Assembly (NCBI GenBank): GCA_002189035.1
Contig: NEEC01000002.1
Span: 3,397,501-3,461,500 of the forward strand
Direction of reading: 5' to 3'
Length of the DNA stretch: 64,000 bases
Origin: Utricularia gibba
Lineage: Eukaryota; Streptophyta; Magnoliopsida; Lamiales; Lentibulariaceae
The notes under the pieces were generated by a model. That model saw only the letters and a program-made list of their open reading frames with translations, was not told the DNA's origin and did not search any database. The position numbers were made by a program, and so were the translations under genes. Below are positions 42,843 through 52,753 of the stretch, one piece after another; position 1 is the stretch's first letter; each line of letters opens with the position of its first letter.

Positions 42843-44127
42843 TGTAACGACCCAAAAAGAGGGCCTAGGAGCCATGGTCGTTACCCCACCCAGAAATGTG
42901 GCCTGTCTTCTAGGTGGCTTTGGTTTGATCCGTTTAACCCACATGGACACGAGATTACCGGGGAATGTCTTATTCATAAATACGAGCAAGAAGGTTCAAA
43001 CATAGTCCACGAAATCATGTCAAAACACAAGGAAAAACATGAGCAAAACAACAGCCTTCCATTCCCCAGTCTCCTCGGTTCTCCGAGTTCACTCCGTCAG
43101 CCCTTCCGCCTCTCCGCCAGTCTTTGCACGACCAGAACCTTCACCTACACATAAGTTTGTAAGGGGTCAACATATGCATAGGGTAGACCACACTACAAGC
43201 CATAAACACATCAGCATAAGCATGGCACATAGCATCATAAGCATATCATCAGCACATATCGTCGTAAGAGCATAAACATATAATTGTAAAGACCCATTGG
43301 TCACAAGGGGCATGCATTCCATGATGGCACATCACGTTACCGTCGGGAGGGATACCAGCCACAATAATCCGTCCCAACCCCGCTCCCTTTGGAGCTCACG
43401 GCGATATCTACCCCCAAACTCATGTTGGGTTGACGTCGGAGATACCTCGACGAAGGGTCCGACCCTGCCCCTTCGGGCTCATCAACTTATGGCCCTTCAG
43501 CCCTTATTCGTACTTTCCAGCTCATGCTTCCCCTTACCTTCGTGTGGCTCCTTCCCCTTCTGCCAAACCGTGACCTCCTCCTTCCGTATCTCGGCATGTT
43601 GGCGCTCCTTCTCTGATTTCCAATGTCCAACCCGCCACCATGCCAAGCCCTTATATACTACCTCCCAACCGTTGGGCTTCTGAGCCCTTTCCACTTCCAA
43701 CCCTTCACCTTACGGGCCTAGCATATGAAAGGTCGGCCCTCTTACCCTTCTTAGGCCCTTGGACTCTTCTCAAACACCCCATTGGGCCAATCCATACCAG
43801 CCATATCTCCCATAACACTTGGGCTCGCGACCAATCTCCGCCCAGCGTCCAGCGCGTCACTCACCATCCCTTGGACACGCATGCTTGCTCGATCGTACAG
43901 AGTCCCGTAGCTCGAGTGGGTCTCTCCCACGAGCACTCTCGGGGTTCGCCCAAGAGTCCGGTAATCCTCTGACAAGAGTTGCACGCCATGTTTGGATCCG
44001 ACCGACTCTTCGCGCGCGGACAGCCAAGCAGAGGGGTTCCTCGTAGCTATTCCATGTTCGTCCCCTTGGCTTCTCTGCATGCTGAATCATCATCGAAATG
44101 CCACATACGTCAACCCGGGTTATGACA
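42843..44127 (+). mobile_element. Solo LTR (1,285 bp), Ty3 type
   Basis: Starts TGTAACGACCC and ends TTATGACA, with ATTCAC at both flanks (42837-42842 and 44128-44133). TGTAACGACCC is a common start of plant Ty3 chromovirus LTRs. It separates the integrase from ORF1 of the host Athila element. The many + and - frames inside have no domains and reflect C-rich composition. Confidence 0.85.
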
Positions 44128-44192
44128 ATTCACACCACTACTTCCATCACTAACCCACTTTCCCCACTTTTCCGTAAGACATTCCCCTACTT

Positions 44193-45682
44193 TTGCAAAT
44201 TTCCAGTTTACCTTCTTCCTCACCCTTGCAAACCATCACGGAGGAACCGACAGCGTTCTACTTCACCCTCACCGAGACCTCACAAACGCCAGTCTGTGCC
44301 TCTCCCAGAAACTTCTTCCTGGGAGCTTTCTCCATTGTTTTCCCCAGTCTCTTAAGTCGAACTTCCCCTGTTTTATACCTCCCATGGAAAGATGAGGAAC
44401 CTTCGGCAGCCCAGGAAACGCCCGCTGCAACCCCGGAGAAGACAGCCACACCTGAACCTGTTGCAAATGACACATCGGAGCAAGCTGCTGTTGCAACCAA
44501 GGCTCATACTAATAGCTCCGATGAAGATTTTCAACTGGACGACTTGGAGGAAGAAGAGGAAAAAACTGAAGCAGAAGAGGCATCCAGCCCACCAGCTACT
44601 GAACGCAGACGCTCACCCCATGAGGAAGAGGAAGGTGAGGATGATAATATTGATTCTGAAGTGGATTTGTGGATTGCAGAAATGCAGGGAGCCGCAAACG
44701 AAGGACCACCACTAACGTTCCAAGATGGGAAGGAGGCCATCAATGCTGGCCAACCAAGCAGGCAGCATGGAAAAGGACAACGCGTGCGACAAAAGTTCTG
44801 GCAAGACCGTTTGTTGGAGTCTCCAGCCTGGACTCAACTCCGGGACACTGTCAGGTTTCCCAACAAGAAATCTCATGCCCTTTTTAATGTTTTAACTAGT
44901 CGTCGCATATTGTTTGCTTTTCGTTTACATGCTCCTACATTAGCTCATCTGAACTTGACGCATGATATTAAGTGCATGTTTGAATTTTCTCCTAAATGGT
45001 GTCGGTTTTCAGAAATTGAACTTCCTGTTTTCTCGAAATTAGTCTTCGAGTTCTATGCTACTTTTTCTTTTGATGATGTGGAAGGGAACCCCATTATAGA
45101 ACCTCTCATTTCCTTTTGGTTGGGTGGGAAAGAACTCTCTGTGAATGATTTTAATGTTGCTCTTGGTTTTGTGTCAGAAGATGAACTTACTTATGCTCGT
45201 TATTTGCAAACTTGCTGTGATTATCCCCCGTCATTTGATGTTCATACTGCTTATGGTTCCATATCTGTGTGTGAACCACCCTTTCTTAGTTCAAACTCAA
45301 GGCCCCTCACTTGAGGGCCCTTGCACTGTTAGTTTTGAACAGGTATCTCAGAGGATGCTATTCTGCCACTCGCCAGGGCACCAGTGTGGTCTCCAAGGTG
45401 GTAGTGTTCTTCCTCTGGGCGATGATGAAGAAGATCCCAATCAACCTTGGCTGCTGGATCGCCATGCACATGAATCGTGTACCATCGCAAAGCGAATGAG
45501 TGCTCCCATTCGCATCCCTCATCACTAAGCTCACGATGCACCTCAACGTGGATCTCACTACCAACACACCCAAGGTAGACGCCGATTTCCGATACCTTGA
45601 TTTGGTTGACCTTTTTCAGTGCAGCTACCTCAAGGAAGCTGGAGGCCGGGCACATCTTTGTCCAAGCAGGAACAAAGAGTAA
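44193..45682 (+). pseudogene. ATHILA ORF1-like protein, frameshifted
   Basis: The N-terminal part is acidic and low-complexity (DLEEEEEKTEAEEASSP, HEEEEGEDDNID). Then follow FWQDRLLESPAWTQLRDTVRF, FSPKWCRFSEIELPVFSKLVFEFYATF and FWLGGKELSVNDFNVALGF, the layout of the ATHILA ORF-1 family found between pol and the 3' LTR. A frame change near 45310 leads to LNRYLRGCYSATRQGTSVVSKVVVFFLWAMMKKIPINLGCWIAMHM and then LPFASLITKLTMHLNVDL. Its function is unknown; an envelope-like role has been suggested for this position but nothing here shows membrane segments. Confidence 0.85.
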
Positions 45683-45951
45683 GACCACCGTGATGCCGCA
45701 CACAATTTTAGATCCATACAGTGACTCGTCTGAAGTTCCTCTCGAGACTACCTCTGCATCTCCGGACAAACACACCCTCCTGCTGGCTCTTTAAGATCTA
45801 CAGCGCTAGATCACCACACTATCATCCAAACTAGACACCCTACTCACCTGCCTGCTGCGCCATCACTAAGGTACCCGTCCACCGTGCTTGATGATGAGGG
45901 AATCCTCAAAGTTAAGTGTAGGGGAGGAGCTCTTCTCTATCTGATAACACA

Positions 45952-47016
45952 TATTTTTGAGTTGCTCAATGCATAGAATTTACTCATTTTGTGCTACAAA
46001 AATTAATCTTTATTGCCTAGTTTTATATTTTTGCACATAAGTACCGTAGTAGTCCCAACGTTCTAATAGTTTTCTTTGAGCAATGCAGCATAGGTTGCAA
46101 CACAAATCCCAAGGAGCCGAATATGAACAGTGTAGCGGCAGAGAAGGTGGCATAATTCTGAAAAAGAGTACACACAAAGTCCAAGGAGGTGAAAAAGTGA
46201 GATTTTGGACAAAAAGGGGGGGAAGATGAGAGAGAAGGTAGATCTCCCCTTGGAGACTAACGAATAGCTTTTTGGAGAAGGTTTCTGGGAGAAAGAAGAA
46301 GGAAGACAAACAAGAACGAAGCTGAAGTTCAAGACAAATTTCTGTTTTCGAAGAATATTACTCCTAGCTAAGAGTAGCTAGCGACGTTTTTAGTTTTTGT
46401 CGACATTTCACACTACTTGCTTGTTTGCTATTGTGGGTGATGTTTTCTTTTCCACTTTCGTTTACCTTAAGCATGAGTGGCTAAGCACTTAAGGGGGTGC
46501 CTTGGCTAAGCATCCTTAGACTTAATAAACCATGAGTCACGCCACTTCCTTAACAAACCAGGATAGATCCAGGAGGGGGAAGTAGTGAAACCCAACTTAA
46601 CAACCCTAATTAGAGGTAGACCAAAGATTAGGGAGAAAAACAAGAATCCGAGTAGACCTAGATCTTGTGAGTTCGTTGTATGATTTATGATTTAGGTGAG
46701 CTTGTTTAGTGATAGGCATACATTCCCTAGGAGTCCCAAGGCATCACCCATTCCATTCCAAAAACTACCGAATCCAAACTTGTTACTTTTCTTTACTGTA
46801 TTTTGTTAGAGTCCTGCCTTAGTGCTCGTTAAGACCAATTTATCAACATGACACTGATTTCATGCTTTGGCTAATCACTTGACAAGCACCTGCTCTTCGT
46901 GTTCGACCCTAACCACTATGCTCATAATTATTTTATGCTTGAATGTGGGTTAGGTTATAAATTTATTTGATAGGAAAATTTGCATTTAACGACATTGCAT
47001 AATTTTTCGTTTATCA
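45952..47016 (+). mobile_element. Solo LTR (1,065 bp), Athila type
   Basis: TGATAACACAT at the start and CGTTTATCA at the end. Flanks CTATC (45947-45951) and GTATC (47017-47021) differ at one base. Same family as the truncated LTR at 33842-34648. It interrupts the 3' untranslated part of the host Athila element. Confidence 0.85.
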
Positions 47017-47752
47017 GTATCGATCGAACTATTTACTTGCTTCAGTATTAGGACAATTTTTTTGCATGTTTTGTTTTCTATATTTGCATTTTTATCTTGA
47101 GTCTGCCCCATATCATGCTTCCTAAGTTAGATGACATCCATGCTTAGGTATTCCTTACGCCTGATTCATGATTAGGGTGCTTAGACTTATCTTGCTACTA
47201 GGAAAACTTTCTAGAATTTTCCTTACTCTAAATTTATTGCTTTTATGACATGCATTAGGATTGAGACTTGTTTAGGATTGCTCTCACGTTTCTGTTGTAC
47301 ATTCGCAGCCCAGTGACACCTCACTTCAAAAAAAAAAAAGAAGGGATGCCAAAGGTAAGAATTGTCTGGCAAAACCGTGGATGATGTGAACCTTACTTAT
47401 GCACCACGAATAAGATTTCGTAATCCAGATAGTTCTTCCCCAAAGCGGGGTCCTTATTCAAAAAAAAACGAAAAAAGAGAACAAAAGAAAAGAAAAGAGG
47501 AATAAGTCACTGTGGCCCAAACTTTTGAAAACTAGAGAGCGATCCCGAAACTGTCTCTTCCCTTATTGTGTTGTTTGAGTAGCATGCTTTAAATTGATTT
47601 GAAGAGTTTGGAAAGAAATAGAAGGTGATACATGCAGTTAGATAGGGATAGATTACCTTGGTCATGCATCATGCGTTAGGTACTACTAGAGCTGTGGGTT
47701 GTCTATTTGTTTTCATACTTGAGGACAAGCATGATTTAAGTGTTGGGGAATA
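47017..47752 (+). other. Athila 3' untranslated region and pre-LTR tract
   Basis: No coding domain. It holds two A-rich runs (near 47327 and 47460-47500) and, at its end, TTGAGGACAAGC followed by TTTAAGTGTTGGGGAATA, the conserved purine-rich sequence just before Athila/Tat 3' LTRs. Confidence 0.75.
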
Positions 47753-49091
47753 TGCAAGTGTCATTTTCTCACTATTTCTTAGGCTATTTTTATGCTTAAT
47801 TGTTATTAGAAATATCTAATTAGGAGTCTATAATATGAGATTTAGGTATTTATCTAGTTTAGGGTAATTATCTTAAATCTTGTATTTTATCTAAGAACTT
47901 TGCTAGTTTTAATTGAGTTTTTCTAGAGGTGCACACATAGTAGGAAGTGAGAGAAAGAGGGCAACAGATGGCGACAAATTGGATCTACCTCAGCTAACAT
48001 TCCCTTGATTTCCGGAAGACTGCAGATGCCTAATCATGAGCCTTGACGTGCGGAACACGAGAGTCTCTGACAGGCGACATCATTAGCGTACCAGTGTCAG
48101 AGCAGATGTTTGCTTGCAAGTCACCCCAAGTCCAGCAGAACCACGAGAACACGAAATCTCAGACAAAATAGATCAGCTCAGTTCAGTCCGAAAAAGCTTA
48201 GTTTTACTTCAATTTACTTTTAGACTTTTGTTTCTCTCTCTAGAGGATTTTCCTCTAATTCTCTTTAGAACCTTGTTTTCGTTTCCTTTAATTTGTATGG
48301 CCGTTCGTGGCTAGAAACTTCCGTTTCTGGGTTGGGACACTCCTAAATCTATGTTTCATTAGCTTATCTTCATCTCTTCTTTGAATCCGAACGGGTTCCG
48401 TATGTTTTCACGCGACTATGTTATAGTCTTTCTGTAACAACCCCCTTATTTAAGACTCATGGTTAACTCATCACTACCCGCGAGTTTTGAAGAGGAGCAA
48501 GGTGGAGAGCACCAACTCAAGCCCCTTTGGTAGGAGGAAGACTACATTTTGTCTATGGCCGTACCTTAGGATCAATGGAAAGGTAGTGACCTCGTCTCTA
48601 GACTCATTGGGCCATTGGCAACACTCGGGCATTTGCACACAATTTGGCCGTGAGGGTACACTGGCAGGACCTCTTATTCTCACGTTCGTCCAAGGAAGAG
48701 TAACATCGGGCTATTCCCGTGCCTTCTTACAAGAGAGTGTAAGGGAGGGTAGGCAATTTCTTACTCCTATAACTGGTACTCGAGAAGACTAGAGAAAAGT
48801 GAAGATGCGACGAACATAGCTGGACAGGATTCCAAACCCAGGAACATTCATTTTATTTAAGGTTTATCGCTTACGTTTATTTAAGTTGTCTGTTCAAAAC
48901 CCCTCTTATTCCCTTACTCAAGCTTCATCATTTACGTTTCTTGCACCTTTACTTTCAAAACCAAATTGTGACAGTTGTATTCGGTGTACATCACCTTTCA
49001 CTGAAAAACAACTCCTTGCGTTCGACACCCGTACTACACTTTTGTATTTTACGAGTTTTAAAAAAATATAAAATTTGTTGTGGAAACGACA
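47753..49091 (+). mobile_element. 3' LTR of the nested Athila element
   Basis: Begins TGCAAGTGTCATTTTCTCAC. Its first 820 bp align with the interrupted 5' LTR. The remaining 520 bp end with TGCGTTCGACACCCGTACTACAC and GGAAACGACA, the usual kind of Ty3 LTR end. The hAT frame resumes four bases later. Confidence 0.85.
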
Positions 49092-50252
49092 CGCATCACT
49101 CTGGCATTTGGATGTGTTTTTTATCCAAATACAAAATTGGAATTTCTGAGATGTTGTTATGAAAAACTTGATCCTTATACTTATGAAGAGAAAGTGGATA
49201 GAGTTAAAATGACATTGAGAAGATTATTTCATGCTTATGAACAAATGTGGATATTATCTGATCAATCTAGTGTAAATATGTTGAAAGATTCCAATTTATA
49301 TGCACAAGAATGCTCAAAGTTAAAAGGCTCAAGTACATCTTATTCTAAGCTCTTTCTTTAGGTAAGTTTGATTTTTTACCTTGATATATTTAATTTAGTA
49401 TAATATTTTTTATAATATGCATACTTTTTTCTTTGTACAATTGTAGGATTATTGCAAAGAAATGAAGCAATGACTTTCTTGAAGGGTAAATGTGAGCTTG
49501 ATATATATTTGGATATGGAGAACGGAGATGATGATTCTGATATGAATGTTCTAGATTATTGGAAGAAGAACAATTATCGTTTTCCTAAATTATCAGTAAT
49601 GGCAAAAGACATTCTGAGTATTCCAATAGCTACAGTTGCTTCAGAGTCCACTTTTAGTATTGGAAGTTGCATTTTGAGTAAGTATAGAAGCAGATTATTT
49701 CCAAATACAGTGCAATCTCTTATTTGTGCACGTAATTGGTTACATGGATTTAAGGAATTTGATACTTCAAGCAATCATTTTTTTTGTAATATTTATTTTT
49801 TATTAATTGTGCATATCGAATTTAATAATATATTTGAATTTATATGTTTTATTAAAATAGATGAAGATATGGAGATGGAAGATACTCAAGCATATACACA
49901 AGATTCAAATAATGATTGATATTTTGATATAATGTTATCATTTTTTTGCTTTAGGATAATTTTAATTATGTTTTCATGTATTATGTTATTTTTGAATAAG
50001 TTATATGAATTGAGAATTCATATATTAATTTTAATTTATTTTACGTAAAGTATTCAATGAATATTAGTATTAATATTGAATAATTTATAAAAATATTTTA
50101 TGTATTGTACGGGTAAGCCCGTGGGCCGGCCCAGCCCAAACAATAATCAGGCAAGGGTCATGTCAACAGTAATATGTGTAATCGGGCTTCAGCCTAACCC
50201 TAGCCCGATTTTTGGCAGGAGCCCCTTCGGCCCGACCCAACTTTCATCTCTA

Positions 50253-50345
50253 ATTGGCAGGATGCATAGGCTATCACCTTCCCTTCCTGCATCAGTACAC
50301 ACCCTAGTCCCGTACCTGAGGCATCCGTGTAGGCTATTGGCCTTG
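50253..50345 (-). pseudogene. Ty3 RNase H, 5' half of the split element
   Basis: On - it reads ARPIAYTDASGTGLGCVLMQEGKVIAYASCQL, the Asp-containing start of RNase H. The next residues ([22 protein letters not shown]) are at 35336 on -, across the hAT element. Upstream homology stops at about 50345, where unrelated C-rich sequence begins. Confidence 0.88.
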
Positions 50346-50649
50346 CACAATATTGTCTCACTGTCACCCTAACATGCTGCCCACATAGAGTATCTCTGTA
50401 ACATGTCGTAACCACTTGCCACCCATGCTCGGCATCTCCATATCTTCTCGTATCAATCCGTAAGCCCTCTCGCCACACGTCCATGTCCTTCCACACAGTA
50501 CGCACGGTTGGCTCTAATCCGATGAGTCTCTCGCACTCATCGTTGCCGCCACAGTCTCGCCCGTTACCCGCTCGCCCCTTGCGTGAGCTCGCCTCCCTTG
50601 TGATCGGTTTTTGCACCTATCCACATAGAATTCCACACGTTTGGCATCT

Positions 50650-52753
50650 CTCCCATTGAGCACGAATGCTCAGCATTGCCGCCATGACCGTAGTTCAATG
50701 GCCCTAATTATTGCTCATGTGGCATCACCATCTACGGCCTCGCCGCATTGCCATTGGGGTTGCACTCCCCAATCCCGCACATAGCTCATAGTCCCTCGAT
50801 CACGCAGCGAGGACTTAAGTATCAAGGTACCATATCTCTCACAACCGAGGGTTAGCTTCAACCAAAACTCATCACAATTCTACCGTAAAGCCCTTACCTT
50901 TCATCCCTCCACTGCTCATCGGATCGCCTTCCATGCTGTTGTTGTCACCACACATCTATCCCATCACAAATCCTTCGCCATTCAGTTCTCCTCTCTCCAT
51001 GTGCATCTCAACCAGCCTTGTCCCGAGCCTAGAAGTACCCATCCAGCTACGCAATTCAGCATCCTCATGACCATCAGCCTTGACCTTCCCTTGTATGGGT
51101 TCTCTCTTCTCCCCCTTGGTGGCTGCCTCCCTTCCTCCTCCAGCCTAATCCCCCTACACAAGGGTCTTGATAACACATGAATTTTCCTATTTATTAGAGT
51201 AAGAAAATTATGCTTTTGAATCATGTTTTAAGTGTTTATCTTATAGTTTTTAGTATTTTTACCAAATTTTAGGACATAATATGATTTTATGTGTTAATGG
51301 GCCAAATCCTTTGATTTAGCACATCCCATATTATTAACATTTTTTCTAATCCAGCAACAAAGTTCTAAAATCAAGGATGAGACATGAATTTTGTGCATGT
51401 AGAGATTTGGAAGAATGGGCAGCATTAAAAGAGGAGACATAATGCACTGTTCGGCCGTCCACAGTCTGCAGGTTTAAACCAGGACAGTACAGATGTCAAG
51501 AGCAGTAGACTGATTTTGAAAAATGGAAAAAAGATGTGAAGATATTTTTGGAGGGGGGACAAGGAAGAGAACGAGGGCAGACCCGAGGAGGGGTCTTCTC
51601 CCCCAACACGACGAGTATTGAACCAGGAGAGGAGAAGAAGAACTTCATCCTCAAGAACAGCATCAGAGCCCAGTCCAGCGCTATTGTTCTGGCCAGGGAA
51701 CAGTAGCAGACGGGAACCAGAACTCTTACTGCTTTATTTTCGTTTGTTGATGTTTTCAGTTTCTGCAACCAACTCTTTCACGATGTTCTTGACATTTTCG
51801 TTGTTTTATGTTAATGTCATTACTTTTTACCTTCCAAATATGAGTAGCTAAAGCTTAGGAATGTCTTGAGGTGAAGCATGGTGGTGTGGGTCTAGAATTC
51901 TTAATAAAATTAAGTATTGTTACTTAGTTCTTGTTTCTATCATTCCATGGGTAGACTAAGGAGAGAAACAAGTGACTTCGCAACTAAGAAGCTTGGTTTA
52001 GAGATAGACTAATAAATCAAGGCGGCCATAGTAAGTGTTAGTCCAGGGTAGAACCAGTAGAACCAGGTAAACCTAGTTCTATACACTTTGCATGCAGGTA
52101 GACCTAATTGTAATGTTGGTGATGGCATTGGGACTAGCTTAGCCGAAAATATGGCAAATGACCTGGGTAGACTTAGTTTATTGAAGTTGTGAATGTAGGA
52201 ACATGGTAATTTAAGTTAGACATTTTAGCACCACACCACCGGCAGATCCTTAAGGCATCTTCGTATTATTTTGAGTTAGAACCAGTCCTTGTTACCTTTA
52301 GCATTCAGACCTGATATTGTTTACTGATCTTGTTTACTGAACTTGTTTACCACTATTGGTCCGAGCTTCGACTAAGACTTACTATTATTCCGAACTATGC
52401 ATTTACTAAAACACTTAGCAAGCACAAGCTTCTCGTGATCAATCCCGAAATCCACTATGCAAGTTTTCTAAATTTGTATTTTATGTAGATTAGGGCTTAT
52501 AAATTTATTTGATAACGAAATTTCTATTTTTGCAACGACATTAGGAAATTTCCGTTTATCATGTCTTATTCCCCTATTTATACCCTTAATTAACCCTATT
52601 AGGCCCTATTTGAGCCCGTTGGGCAGAACTTTCGTGACCGATACTCTATATTCTTCATCGGGCCAGCCATGGTCACCTATGGTCCATGTCTCTCACCAAC
52701 TCATAGCTCTTGTCCTAGTCACCTTGTTGCGGATTCGGTTCAGGGGTATTACA
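50650..52753 (-). mobile_element. Ty3 3' LTR on -, split by an Athila solo LTR
   Basis: On - the LTR starts TGTAATACCCC at 52753, preceded by a purine tract (52754-52766). A TATA box TATAAATAGGGG lies at 52571-52582. The LTR is interrupted at 52562/51167 by the solo LTR 51168-52561 and then continues. At 50750-50905 it matches the LTR at 22485-23019 (GTAAGGGCTTTACGGTAGAA; GGATTGGGGAGTGCA). The far end near 50650 is approximate. Confidence 0.7.
51168..52561 (+). mobile_element. Solo LTR (1,394 bp), Athila type
   Basis: Starts TGATAACACATG and ends CCGTTTATCA. Flanks GGTCT (51163-51167) and TGTCT (52562-52566) differ at one base. A large part is shared with the LTR fragment at 26355-26790. Confidence 0.87.

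Larger units (their letters stand above)
37090..49091 (+). mobile_element. Athila-lineage LTR retrotransposon nested in the hAT transposase
   Basis: Direct repeats of the same LTR bound it. The 5' copy is 37090-37702 plus 38869-39066, and the 3' copy is 47753-49091. Internal parts in order are pol (40852-42603), ATHILA ORF1 (44193-45682) and the pre-LTR motif TTGAGGACAAGCATGATTTA (from 47720). Gag, protease and the front of RT are missing, replaced by an inverted LTR-PBS-gag fragment. The hAT frame reads ATAACTC on the left and ATCACTC on the right, so a short target duplication with one mismatch is likely, but the exact LTR ends are uncertain by a few bases. Confidence 0.85.
35685..49919 (+). 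pseudogene. hAT transposase, interrupted (35685-37089 and 49095-49919)
   Basis: The N-terminal part starts at ATG 35685 (MDMNNVEEDS). It holds a BED finger, MCKCNYCKKM...SHLLRHSRSC (35868-35970), and then FRDSLAREIIKHNLPFAYAEYAG. The core follows as MIVTAHYVDENWKMNSKLL, LDNSTSNDSM, FHIRCCAHILNLIVQEGLK and KEKFDKYWDEYSIT, ending at 37086. The C-terminal part resumes with ITLAFGCVFYPNTKLEF at 49095 and ends with the hAT-C domain LDYWKKNNYRFPKLSVMAKDIL...ASESTFSIGS...VQSLICARNWL, with the stop at 49917-49919. Stops at 35829 and 36162, a frameshift near 36250 and the insertion inactivate it. Confidence 0.9.
35345..50252 (+). mobile_element. hAT transposon split by a 12-kb Athila insertion
   Basis: Left end TAGGGATGAAA (35345) and right end TTTCATCTCTA (to 50252) are inverted repeats matching at 10 of 11 positions. 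Both ends go on into GGCCC/GGGCC-rich sub-terminal sequence (GCCCATGGGCTGGCC; GGCCGGCCCAGCCC). Flanks GTTGGTAG (35337-35344) and ATTGGCAG (50253-50260) agree at 6 of 8 positions, an aged 8-bp target duplication. The element lies within a Ty3 RNase H frame, whose halves join across it. Without the insert at 37090-49091 it would be about 2.9 kb. Confidence 0.88.

Noticed and set aside
43039-44093. Several overlapping frames of 75-128 codons on both strands
   Set aside because: They lie inside the solo LTR 42843-44127 and arise from its C-rich composition.
48474-48683. Gag-like frame on - similar to the end of the gag fragment at 38979
   Set aside because: The similarity is only the shared LTR sequence read antisense (39066-38979 versus 48486-48570), not gag.
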